This document shows positions 55,372 to 64,000 of a DNA stretch of 64,000 nt, in pieces. Origin of the DNA: Blumeriella jaapii (taxonomy: Eukaryota; Ascomycota; Leotiomycetes; Helotiales; Drepanopezizaceae). The notes below the pieces were generated by a model. That model did no database searches, had not been told where the DNA came from, and was given only the letters and a program-made list of their open reading frames with translations. How positions within the stretch are numbered: the stretch's first letter is position 1; every line of letters starts with the position of its first letter. The translations under genes and the position numbers were made by a program. The stretch is from assembly GCA_009599575.1 (NCBI GenBank), contig VWND01000067.1, positions 1,302,001 to 1,366,000 on the forward strand, given 5' to 3'.

Positions 55372-55544
55372 TATAAAGGGATAAGACGTCAGTTCGTTGA
55401 TTACGTGGTCCGAAAGTTACGTTGTTATCACGTGATATCGGAGCCCGCATATATTGTATCTTAGATTTCGCAGCATCTTTAATTTAGAACCTCGTAGTTA
55501 ATGCAATTCATTTACGAACCTTCTGCTCGTTCGCACCCCTGACA
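55372..55544 (+). repeat. Gypsy-A3 3' LTR (173 bp)
   Basis: Starts TATAAAGGGATAAGACG, which equals the 5' LTR start after four G-to-A changes. It ends CACCCCTGACA. The TSD GAAAG follows. Confidence 0.95.
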
Positions 55545-55549
55545 GAAAG

Positions 55550-57000
55550 CTATTATACAAACCGAACTTACAGAGGTAGAGGTCGCGAAAAACGTTTCGG
55601 TAGAAGCTATTAAAACAAAAGCATATTCAGAAGAAAAAAAGAATTCCGAGGCCGAAAAGGCTATTCAGGCAGTTCTAGCAGTTTTTCCCAATTTAAAAAG
55701 TGTTGAATATGCAAAAAAGTAGACTGCTGGTTAACAAAACACTTTTAAAAAAAACGAAAAAAAGCATACGACGAATACAGCGCTAATAAAACTTATTTTA
55801 CTAGAGCTCCTTCGATTGTATAATAATACACAAGTTTTTTTGCGCAATACGAAAGCGTTGAAAAATTGAAAAACGCCTTTTTTTTTTTTCTGATTAATAT
55901 AATATATAAAGCGCCGAGAACGGTTATTACGATAGGAATAAGTATTAAAACGATAATCTTTTTATTTAAACTTTTTATACAACAGCTGGCAAAATAATAA
56001 AAGTCGAAATTTTAATTATTTTATAAAAACGATTTGCTTACCACGCCTTTACAAAGCTTGACTTTATAAACCCTTCTATTCAGGAAAACGATAAACTTTT
56101 ATTAAAAACGTATATTTCAGGCTCGAAATACTTTTTACATAAATTCCAAGGATTCCTTTTAAATTCAGATGCAGCTGGCAAGTTTTCAGGTGGTATATTT
56201 CAGTTTAAAGCTTTTAAAAGATTGCTATCCCAGTTTGCTTTTGACCTTTTTTCGAAGGAAAATACGATTAGCTTTGAAATAACTTTTGTAAATATTTAAG
56301 GAACAGTTTTTATTATAATATCTATTAGCAAGATTAAGTTTTATATCGTTGATACTGATATCTTTTTTTTAATTTATTTAAAAGATATAAATGTTTTTCA
56401 TATTTGTTTCGATAATTTACATAATATGCTTATACAAAAAAATGGCTTTGACGTACTAGTAGTTCGAAAATAGAAATATTTATTTATACTGCTTAATATT
56501 TAAAAAACCTTATTTTGCTATTTTATAAAACTCGAACTACGTTAGATTTATAAACGATAGGAATATCTTTTTGTATAGCGCTTTGCAGCTATTTTGGAAC
56601 GAGCAGAGCAGGAATTCGAAATTGCTATTTTGGAAAAAATTGCCAAATACTGTTTTTAATGCTAATTATACGAGCAAGTTTTTCGCCGATTTAAGATTTT
56701 ATTAAAAAACGATTATGAATTTAATTATTTAATAATTGTGGATATTATATATATCGACGGCGACCTAGTCTTTTATATCGTGGATTTAGCTATTATTTAC
56801 AATTTTGATGGTTTTTTAAAAAATATAATTGCAAAACACGTATGACATATATTTCGGCTGTATTAAATCGATTTTTATTTAGATTTACTCGACGTAATTG
56901 TCGTTGATTCAGAAACCAATTTAATTTTCCAGGAGTTTCGTTAATAAATACGCTTTATAAGATATGATATTAAAATCGTCCTAGTCGAAGTTTATAATAG
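55550..57000 (+). pseudogene. Copia-2a gag end, protease region and integrase core (relic)
   Basis: Arg/Gly stretch TYRGRGREKRFGRSY near 55577, then the zinc motif C-x2-C...C-W...H (55704-55745, ICKKVDCWLTKH, with a TGA inside). Protease-like and linker sequence follows. Near 56590 ILERAEQEFEIAILEKIAKY is the pre-integrase part. The core has IIYIDGDLVFYIVDLAIIYN (near 56740-56800, Asp present) and IVVDSETNLIFQEF (near 56900, second Asp present). Confidence 0.8.
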
Positions 57001-57010
57001 TATTGGCAAG

Positions 57011-57436
57011 ATGGAACGTTACCACGGCTTTTTCAGACGAATTTACAGTATTCTAAAAAAACAATTAAAAAATGAAAACCTCGATAAACATATAATTTTA
57101 AAAATGGCTTTTAAAGCTATAAACGACACTGCGAATCCAGGCGATATGATATCCATTTTGCTGGTATACGGCGTATACTCTCGTTTATTAAAGATAGACG
57201 CTTTTTTTGCTTTTGTAACGAAAAGACGTAATGCGCTACGCTTTGCAATCCAAGAAATTCGGCGAATTCAGGCTAAACGCAAAGTTTCGGAAGCCTTACG
57301 CACTAGAAATGGCCCGAATATCTTGGAAACATTTAATTTCTTTTTGCAATCAAACGTACGCGTATACAAAGAAAAAGGAGGTTGGTCAGGCCCTTACAAG
57401 CTTATTTTAAAGGATGGTAATACCTGTAAAATTTAA
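57011..57436 (+). pseudogene. Copia-2a integrase C-terminal half (open 141 codons)
   Basis: Longest clean coding relic in the right half. The codon after the apparent ATG is the catalytic Glu (ERYHGFFRRIY, 57014-57016); this ATG is internal, since the domain starts upstream, so it is not a true start. AINDTANPGDMISILLVYG and RRNALRFAIQEIRRIQAKRK follow. GGWSGPYKLILKDGNTC marks the SH3-like end before the RT part. The match to fungal Ty1/Copia polyproteins with RVT_2 domains is strong. Confidence 0.87.
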
Positions 57437-57560
57437 ATCAACGATAGAATTTTAGACTTCCGGATTACGTCAGTTAAGCCTTACCACGAATTGGACGGTG
57501 AAACCTTCGATAAACCAGTTATTAAAAAGTATTTTCCAGAAATCGCACCACTAGTCGCAT
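57437..57560 (+). pseudogene. Copia-2a linker before LINE-3
   Basis: After one TAA at 57434 the frame continues INDRILDFRITSVKPYHELD and FPEIAPLVA, ending in the LINE-3 target site. It resumes right of LINE-3 with ASPAATIAPAAIVQFISEL. Confidence 0.75.
57546..57560 (+). repeat. LINE-3 target-site duplication, left copy
   Basis: CACCACTAGTCGCAT, 15 bp, identical at 58403-58417. Confidence 0.95.
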
Positions 57561-58402
57561 GCCGCCCCTCGGGGTGCGAGGTCGACGACGACCTCGCGGG
57601 CTAGACTCAATACCTGTACGTGGTGCCTGGTACGAACCTTCAGTTTCTCGATTATAATCATCTTTCTCCTGCGGCCGAAAGATGGTTGTACTCGAGAATT
57701 CTGAAAAGCCAAAATTGAGCAATCGACACGTGGCGATTTCGAAAAGATTTTCCTTACCGGCGATCCGGGCCATTTTTACGACTACGTATACTATTACGAT
57801 CTATTTAACGAAGGCATATCTACTGAGAATTCCAGAAGAATTATATTAAAAAGAAAAAGCGGAAAATAAAAATCGACAGCCCGACTATCGAAAACCCGGT
57901 ACAGCGTTTTCGAAATAATCGTTCTTACCGATCACAACCGACTCGACAGCATATTTAACGAAAAAGTATCGGTAAAACATGCGCATACGCGTAACAAAAC
58001 AAACGGTTGAGAAACAATTCAGCGTCGTCAACTCGAAGTTCTGAAAGTGTTTTCAAAAATTATAAAAAATCTGCGATACCACGGAATCAAAAACCCGAAA
58101 TATGCGTATTAAAAAAGCTTTTCCCCAATCGTGGTTTTTATTCTTTTAATACGTATATACTTTGTAATCTTTGGAACTATCGAAAGCCTTATTTTACGAA
58201 CATTATAAAAAACCATCCCGCCTGTAAGAAAAAGGCTCAAATAGCGGGCCTACTGGCCAAATATTTCTTTTATATAACTGCTTTTTCGAAGGTTTGCTTT
58301 TTGTATATAAAAATCCTCAGCTTAGCACGTCCTATGCCCTTCGGAAGGCTGAGGTGGTCTTAAGCCCCTCCTGACGTTAAACAATATCATTATTATTATT
58401 AT
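57561..58402 (+). mobile_element. LINE-3: short 5'-truncated LINE, second subfamily
   Basis: 842 bp between identical 15-bp TSDs, ending in ATT repeats (58388-58402). Sequence differs from LINE-1 and LINE-2, but the tail shares CTTAGCACG, a small hairpin, CTGACGTTAA and (ATT)n. The 5' 250 bp are GC-rich and keep CpA. The minus frame 57522-57773 crosses the left junction and is not a gene. Confidence 0.9.
58007..58363 (+). pseudogene. LINE-3 ORF2 C-terminus with Cys/His motif
   Basis: Open plus frame. Reads IPRNQKPEICVLKKLF, YILCNLWNYRKPYF and NHPACKKKAQIAG. The Cys...His-x3-Cys spacing (near 58150-58220) is like the terminal knuckle of Tad1-type ORF2 proteins. The ATG is internal; upstream sequence (57790-58000) is also coding-like but shifted. 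Confidence 0.65.
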
Positions 58403-58417
58403 CACCACTAGTCGCAT
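58403..58417 (+). repeat. LINE-3 target-site duplication, right copy
   Basis: Second copy of CACCACTAGTCGCAT. Confidence 0.95.
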
Positions 58418-60050
58418 CACCAGCTGCGACTATTGCACCAGCTGCAATTGTACAGTTTATTTCAGAACTGATTGCATTATCAATTCAACTTTTTCAACCT
58501 CCAAAGACTATACAAATTCGCCAAAGCATTAGAATACGCGTTTCTTCCCGAAAGATTAAAAAGCAACAGCAGCAATTATTCACAACTGACGAGTTTTACG
58601 AATTTAAAAAAAGAAATATAAGAAAAAATAATATTAATATATTGTTTTTTGCAAAAACTATCAAAACCAACTTTCTCGACGATTGTATTGCAAGCTATTT
58701 TATATTTAAAGAAAAGGCAGACGCTGAATGCTTAGTCAAGCTACGTTAAAAAAGTGTTATCACAATCTCCGGCGAGCTTTTTAAAGCTTTTAAAAAAATG
58801 GAAATAAAAGGTTTGATCGAGAAAAGCGTTTTTAAAGTTGTATAATACAACCCTACTTTATTACGGCCGAATTTTTAATTTACGAATTATAAATAAAATC
58901 AAGGGCAAAAATACAGCTATATTATTCGAAAAATCTAAATTGGTAATTCAAGTTTACAACGACGATAGAAAGTACGATATTTTCATTTAATTACTTATTA
59001 TTTAGCGAAACAGCCAAAGATTAATTATAGCTTTCGCTTTAATTTTCGAATATATTTGCAACGTTATACTGCATTTGAAAGATATTATTCAAATTTATAT
59101 AAGCGCTAATAGGTTTTTAAAAAAACAGATTCTAGCGCATTTTTTTAAAAAGCTACGATCTAGCTATTTAAAAAGCTCGATTCTGCTGATTTATAAGCTT
59201 TTGTACGGTATAGCAAAAGCAGGCACGCATTGATGAAATACGTATTATAAGCATTATAAAAACAAGTTTTATATGATTACGTTAATATACGACCTTTGCT
59301 TGCTTATTTCTATTATTTCTGCTTTCGCAATTGTAGAAATGCAAATAAACGACACGTTGCAGCTAGCAGACGACGCTTTTTCGGTTTTAAAAAAGGCCGA
59401 ATTGCAAGCAGCAGATTTCAATGCAAAGCTTAAGAATATATTAAGTAAAAGCAACGTTTTGATTTTTAACGGAGGAGTTTTATATAAATCAAATAGCTTT
59501 ATTTTTTTCAGACAAAAGGACCAAGCAAAAAAACTCGAGTTAATTAAAGACGATAGGAATAATTATTTCGCTCAGCGCGCTCGAGAAATTTATATTATTA
59601 GTTTGTGTTAATCCGAGGCTATTTTCGATCTTTTAGTAATTGTACAAATATAAGTAAAAAATTTTGTTTAATCAGATATCGATATAATTAATAAGCGAAT
59701 TCGATAGATAATAGATAATCAAAATCGAAGATTTCTATTTATACAAGTCGACTTTGCTATTGCAAAGCTATTTGTATTTGTTAATAGCTTATTTGTTAAT
59801 AACAAAAACTGCAGTTCGCAAATTAGCTACGAGGTTTTTCTAGCCAATAAAGTTTAATTTGATAATTTATTCAAGATGAAAAGGAATCTTATTGCAGCGA
59901 GCTCAATCAAATGTTAAAAAGTTATACGAAGCGTACTAGCTTCAAAAATATACGGAATGGTTTTTAGAATAAATATCGCTATTTGCATCGTTATAATTCT
60001 ACGTATAATTATTTAAAAGCTTAATTTTTCCGATGTTCCAATAGTAGTTT
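58418..60050 (+). pseudogene. Copia-2a reverse transcriptase, RVT_2 type (relic)
   Basis: Linker PPKTIQIRQSIRIRVSSRKI, then the RT entry ITISGELFKAFKKMEIKGLI (near 58765-58815). IVNEIKGKNTA and LVIQVYNDDRKYDIFIQLL follow near 58895-58990, then LLYGIAKAGTH near 59205. In the last part (open 59273-59611) MQINDTLQLADDAF sits where the Asp-Asp palm motif is expected, with Asn for the first Asp. FNGGVLYKSNSFIFFRQKDQ and YFAQRAREIYII follow. It is cut at 60050 by Gypsy-A4; RNase H must lie beyond the window. The minus frame 59269-59454 is a shadow. Confidence 0.8.
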
Positions 60051-60223
60051 TGTGAAGGGATGAGACGTCAGTTCGTTGGTCACGTGGTCCGAAGGTCACG
60101 TTGTTGTCACGTGATATCGGAGCCCGCACACATTGTATCTTAGACTTCGCAACATCTTTAACTTAAAACCTCGTAGTTAATGCAATTCATTTACGAATCT
60201 TCTGCTCGTTCGCATCCCTGATA
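60051..60223 (+). repeat. Gypsy-A4 5' LTR (173 bp)
   Basis: Starts TGTGAAGGGATGAGACG and ends CATCCCTGATA. CACGTG at 60081-60086 and 60108-60113. It includes GTAGTTAAT at 60173-60181, complementary to the site just after the LTR. Confidence 0.95.
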
Positions 60224-60224
60224 T

Positions 60225-60233
60225 ATTAACTAC
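60225..60233 (+). other. Gypsy-A4 putative primer-binding site (self-priming type)
   Basis: ATTAACTAC, complementary over 9 of 9 bases to 60173-60181 in the LTR of this element. The two lie about 50 bases apart in the predicted RNA, so the 5' end of the RNA could fold back on it. Confidence 0.45.
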
Positions 60234-62290
60234 CAAATCTTTTTAACACCTTTATTTCAGCCTTCGAACTGAAAAGGCCTGCTAATTCTGTTCTGCTTTT
60301 GCGTATACAAAAAATCAATAAACCTTATCGCGATAATAACTTTTACGACTTTTTAAAAATAACTCTTACGATACGAAACTACGAAACGACAACTCTTTTT
60401 AATACAAAACTTATATTTAAAAAACCTCGTTCTGCTTTTGCTTATATTCCGGAATAAAATATACTTTACGCTTCTTTTTTAACGAGTTATATCGGACTAT
60501 TCCAAGTTGTCGGAATCTTTTAATTGTTTTATTTTAAAACATTTTGAATATCCCGACTAAATCGTCGCCGTTTTGATCGCTAATACGAAAGCTTGTTTTC
60601 GCGAAATCCTCGATATTTTTGCTTACGCGGTAAAACAAAACGATATAATAATATCGCTTAAAACTAAACTAAATAGTTTAGCTTAAAAGCTAAATATTCA
60701 GACGGTATAATACTGGAAAAAAAAACATTTCAAAAGAAAATGATTCAAAACCACGAAGCCGAATTTGCTAATTTCCGAAAACAAGCTTTTGTTAGCCAAA
60801 ATATTATACCGAATATTTTAAATATAAAAAAAAAAACGCCTGTCTTTTCCGACCCCGATAAATTCACAGGTTCGGGCGGCACCGGCAATATTACGAAGCA
60901 TTTTACTACTTTTTTTTAAAATATAATTTTAAAGCTCCGTTTTAATCAGAATTAATATGCGACCGAATAGGATTGTATAAATTTTTTTTTTTCCGCTTTT
61001 CCGATACAGCCAAAAGCGCTTTACAGAAAGGTTTACGTACGGACGGCACTTTTTTTTACCTGACTGTTGCAAAGATAATTCAAATCTTATAATAATCGTT
61101 CGGCGTTTTTAATTAATAAGCAAATGCATTTAAAAAAAATTTGTTTTTTAAGCAAAGCAATTAATTACTGTTTATTTTTTTTTTCACCTGGCTGAAAGTT
61201 AAAAGCTATATTAAGTTTAATAACGAAGCCGCTATCGTTATTTTACGCGAAGCTTTTTATTTTAATATAATTATCCGTTTGTCGTATATTAATTTTTTTA
61301 ATTTAAAAACCGATTTTATTAGTTTTTGCGCCTAAATGCGCGAAACCGATACCGTTTTTCGATAATTAAATCTTAATTATTATAAAACCGGAAGCCGTAA
61401 TACGAAAATTATTTTTTCCGTTTTTATATTTAAAACTGCTATTACGATTATTATTTAAAGCGATTTTATAGATTTTAGCGCTATTTAAACCAAAGCAATT
61501 ATATAAACCGCAGCCGATATAGCTAAAAACAAACGCTTAATGGATAATACCGAGAAATTAGCTCGCCGAATTTACTTTTTTGCTAATAACTTTTGCTTTT
61601 GGTATGCTAGCGATAAATACCGCGCTGCTGATTGCCCCGACTTTTCTTAAATTAAAAAGGCTAAAGCCGAAGCAAAAAAGTCGGGAAACTGATTGTTTTT
61701 GATAATTGTTATTATTAAAGACTTTTGAAAAATAAATTGGAAATATTTGTTTTAAACGGCGTTTCGGAATCATATTTGATATTGCTTTATATTATAATTA
61801 TTAATAGTATATATATTAAAACTTACTTTTTAAACGATTTCGGAGCTATCGATAATTTTATTAATTATTTTTTCGTATAATATTACGAATTGACTTTTGT
61901 TTTATTTATTAATCCATGTAAACTTACCGTGGTTAACGGACGTTTTTTTATTTACGGCGACGTTATTTATTAAGTCTTTTTTTAAATTAATATCGCTCGT
62001 TATATCGAACGAATTATAGCTTTTATTATAATATTAAAGAAATACGATTTTATTTTGGGCAAACTTTGGCTTAAAACATACAACTTTTATATTGATTAGA
62101 TTACGAATACTTTTTGTTTTAATTTAGATTTTTGCCGTTTCAATTGTTTATCCCAAAACTTTTATTAATTAGCTGTTTTAGATTTAGTTTAAAAACGCTA
62201 TTTTTACAAGTTAATCGTTTAATCAGCTTTTCGCCGTACAGAAGCTGCTGCTTTTAATACTTTATTTTTTCAGCCCGGAATCGAGGTATT
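60234..62290 (+). pseudogene. Gypsy-A4 leader, gag and protease (relic)
   Basis: Leader to about 60700. Gag carries the zinc-knuckle relic at 61594-61635 (Cys-x2-Tyr-x4-Tyr-x4-Cys, CFWYASDKYRAADC) followed by a Lys-rich stretch. The protease loop LNDFGAIDNFIN starts at 61833 (Asp 61836-61838). A3 and A4 each preserve different active-site residues. The minus frame 61558-61773 is a shadow. Confidence 0.77.
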
Positions 62291-63300
62291 TTCAGCCTTA
62301 TTATACGAAATCGACCAACGTTTACAGAAACTCGGCGCTATAATTAAAAACGACCCCAATTTTGCATTATTAAAAATAGAAATAGACCAGTTACGAGGAG
62401 AACTCTTTTAAGCTGAACGATAACACTTATCAGCTGAATTTTATTTCGCTAAAGCTTTTTTGAAAAATATTCGTTTGGCTTTTTAAATCAAACCGCTAAT
62501 CGACCTTCGAATAAAACTTTTTTAATATTACTATTATTATTTGGCCGCTTTCGATTTTATTAAAGCTGATAAATTTGCGTTTTATAAAAAAAGCGTTGAT
62601 TATACGATAAAATTCCGTTTTAACGCAGTATTTTCATACGGTTTTTTATATAATATATTAATTAACGAATTTTAAGTTTTACGTAAGTTTTTGAAAAAAA
62701 ACCTCGAAAAAGGCTGGATTCGAGCTAGCTTTTTTTTCGCCGCTTTTTTAATTTTATTTGCGAAAAAGCCAAAAGGCGGATTACGTTTTTGCGTCGATTA
62801 TAAAGTTTTTAACGCTATAACAATTAAAAACCGGTATTTTTTGCTATTAATTTAAAAAACATTTTTTCGATTAAGCAAAGCGAAGTTTTATATTAAATTT
62901 AACGTTTTTGCCGCTTTTAATAAGATTCGTATAAAAAAAGGCTATAAATAGCTTATTGCGTTTAATACGAGATACGGTTTATTCGAATCGTTGATTATGC
63001 TTTTCGATTTATACAACGCTTTTGCTATTTTTTAATTCCGTATAAACGATATTTTACGATTTTATTTAGATATTTTTTGCACAGTTTATATAAACGATAT
63101 TTTAGTTTATTTAAACGATTTTTAAAAATATAAAAAACACGTCAACTTCGTTTTTTAAGCTTTTTCCGACGCTGGCTTGTAATTAAATATAAAAAAATGC
63201 GAATTTAAAGTTTAAAAAATCGTTTATTTAAAAATAATCATTTTTATTACTGGAATCAAAATGAATTTTAAAAAATTGAAAATTATTATTAGCTAAAACC
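62291..63300 (+). pseudogene. Gypsy-A4 reverse transcriptase (relic)
   Basis: Entry near 62690 (FLKKNLEKGWIRASFF), KKPKGGLRFCVDYKVF near 62765, [14 protein letters not shown] near 62993, palm motif YINDILVYLNDF from 63087. The first Asp is Asn as in A1, A2 and A3. Confidence 0.86.
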
Positions 63301-64000
63301 TTTCTTTTAACGTTAAAAACGTATAAGCGTTTTTAAGTTTTGCAAATTTCTATCGACGTTTTATTAAAAGTTTTTCGCATTGTTATTCTTTTGGTAAATC
63401 TAACGAAAAAAGATATTAAATGAAATTTTAACAATAATTGTGTTAAAGCCTTCGAATTTCTTAAATCAGCTTTTATTATTGCATTTATATTATTTTATTT
63501 TAATTTTGATAAAAAGATTTTCGTTAAAACCGACGCTTTTAATTACGTTTTTTTAAGAATTTTTTCTTAGAAAAACGATACAAAAATGCTTTATTTAGTC
63601 GCGTTTATATTAAAAAAGTTCGATTTAGCCGAATGCAATTACGAGATTTATAATAAAAAACTTTTCGTTATTGTACGTTGCTTCGAAGATTGGCGAGCCG
63701 AATTACAAAAAGCTGCTTATTTAATTCGTATATTTACAAACTATCGAAATTTGAAAGATTTTATAATAATTAAACAATTTAACCGATGTTAAATACGATA
63801 AAGCGAGTTTTTAATTGGTTTTGATTTTGTAATTATTTTCAGATTTGAAAAACAAAATAATAAACTTAATTTTTTGACCCGACGTTTTCAAAACCTTTTT
63901 CAGAATTTTTTAAACGAAAAGATTCAGTTCCAAAACCAAGCTTTTTTTAAAAAATATTATTTAATTAAAGTTTTAAACGTTTTTTCAGCTTTGCTAGAAT
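63301..64000 (+). pseudogene. Gypsy-A4 RNase H, cut by window end
   Basis: VKTDAFNYVFLRIF near 63526 keeps the first catalytic Asp. An open frame at 63586-63792 reads [20 protein letters not shown] and FTNYRNLKDFIIIKQFNR, the Glu block and the last part of the domain (Asp now Asn in TNYRN). The spacer to integrase begins after 63800. Confidence 0.84.

Larger units (their letters stand above)
49543..55544 (+). mobile_element. Gypsy-A3: complete 6002-bp chromovirus
   Basis: Reference copy of the Gypsy-A family in this window: two 173-bp LTRs, a perfect 5-bp TSD (GAAAG), and gag, protease, RT, RNase H, integrase, chromodomain and basic tail, all on plus. Every domain is crossed by stops. It sits in Copia-2a gag. 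Confidence 0.95.
47579..64000 (+). mobile_element. Copia-2a: Ty1/Copia element carrying A3, LINE-3 and A4
   Basis: Plus-strand pieces are 47579-49542, 55545-57560 and 58403-60050, with the 3' end beyond the window. The order gag, zinc motif, integrase, RT is Ty1/Copia. Reading frames join across both complete insertions: gag ..FANQNE at 49537 continues as SYYTNRTYRGRGRE at 55550, and integrase resumes after LINE-3. It is inserted in Copia-2b after CTTAC (47574-47578). Confidence 0.88.
60051..64000 (+). mobile_element. Gypsy-A4: chromovirus, 3' part outside window
   Basis: Plus-strand Gypsy-A copy collinear with A3 from the 5' LTR to the start of the integrase spacer. It is inserted in Copia-2a RT; the expected TSD is AGTTT (60046-60050), the partner being outside. 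It keeps more TpG/CpA than A3 in places, for example the gag knuckle and protease loop. Confidence 0.92.

Noticed and set aside
57522..57773. 83-codon minus frame, Arg/Gly-rich
   Set aside because: It spans the left LINE-3 junction and its TSD, so it is a chimera. The Arg-rich part comes from the GC-rich 5' end of LINE-3.

Overview
This window looks like a gene-free, AT-rich block of a filamentous ascomycete (Pezizomycotina) genome built almost entirely of transposable elements nested inside one another. Three things support this. (1) Every recognisable coding relic belongs to an LTR retrotransposon (chromodomain-bearing Ty3/Gypsy, other Ty3/Gypsy, two Ty1/Copia types) or a Tad1-like LINE. 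(2) The relics carry the pattern of repeat-induced point mutation (RIP): C-to-T and G-to-A changes concentrated at CpA/TpG, with stops at former CAA, CAG and TGG codons, while CpG stays common. (3) I find no host gene, tRNA or rRNA. Domain limits inside decayed elements are approximate. LTR ends and target-site duplications (TSDs) were read directly.

Nesting, outermost first. The oldest visible layer is Copia-2b (45991-47578). A Tad1-like LINE (LINE-2, 43838-45990) sits in it. LINE-2 is split by Gypsy-B1 (18330-43832, plus strand), whose 3' LTR ends at 43832 inside the LINE reverse transcriptase. Into B1 went, left to right: a second Gypsy-B in opposite orientation (B2, 11812-18329), a GC-rich 1.37-kb element with 25-bp terminal inverted repeats (21331-22701), Copia-1 (22934-30446, itself holding LINE-1 at 25243-27103), and Gypsy-C (35422-42756, minus strand). 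B2 was hit by Gypsy-A1, whose 3' LTR ends at 11811. A1 was hit by Gypsy-D (1-3874, running off the left edge) and by an internally deleted Gypsy-A2 (5878-10745). On the right, Copia-2a (from 47579) is inserted into its own relative Copia-2b and carries complete Gypsy-A3 (49543-55544), LINE-3 (57561-58402) and Gypsy-A4 (60051 to the window end). The deepest stack is six layers: Copia-2b, LINE-2, B1, B2, A1, then D or A2.

No element looks able to move by itself; all pol genes carry many stops and frameshifts. Some parts are better preserved: the Copia-2a integrase (57011-57436), the Gypsy-C RT block with an intact YFDD motif (39411-39671), the Copia-1 YIDD motif, most LTRs, and the GC-rich TIR element. 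The items most worth following are a plus-strand, alanine-rich cysteine-motif gene lying antisense in Gypsy-C (36168-36865), about 4 kb of unexplained 3' sequence in Gypsy-B, a possible Tf1-like self-priming arrangement in Gypsy-A, a CACGTG box in five of six LTR families, and the TIR element that escaped RIP.
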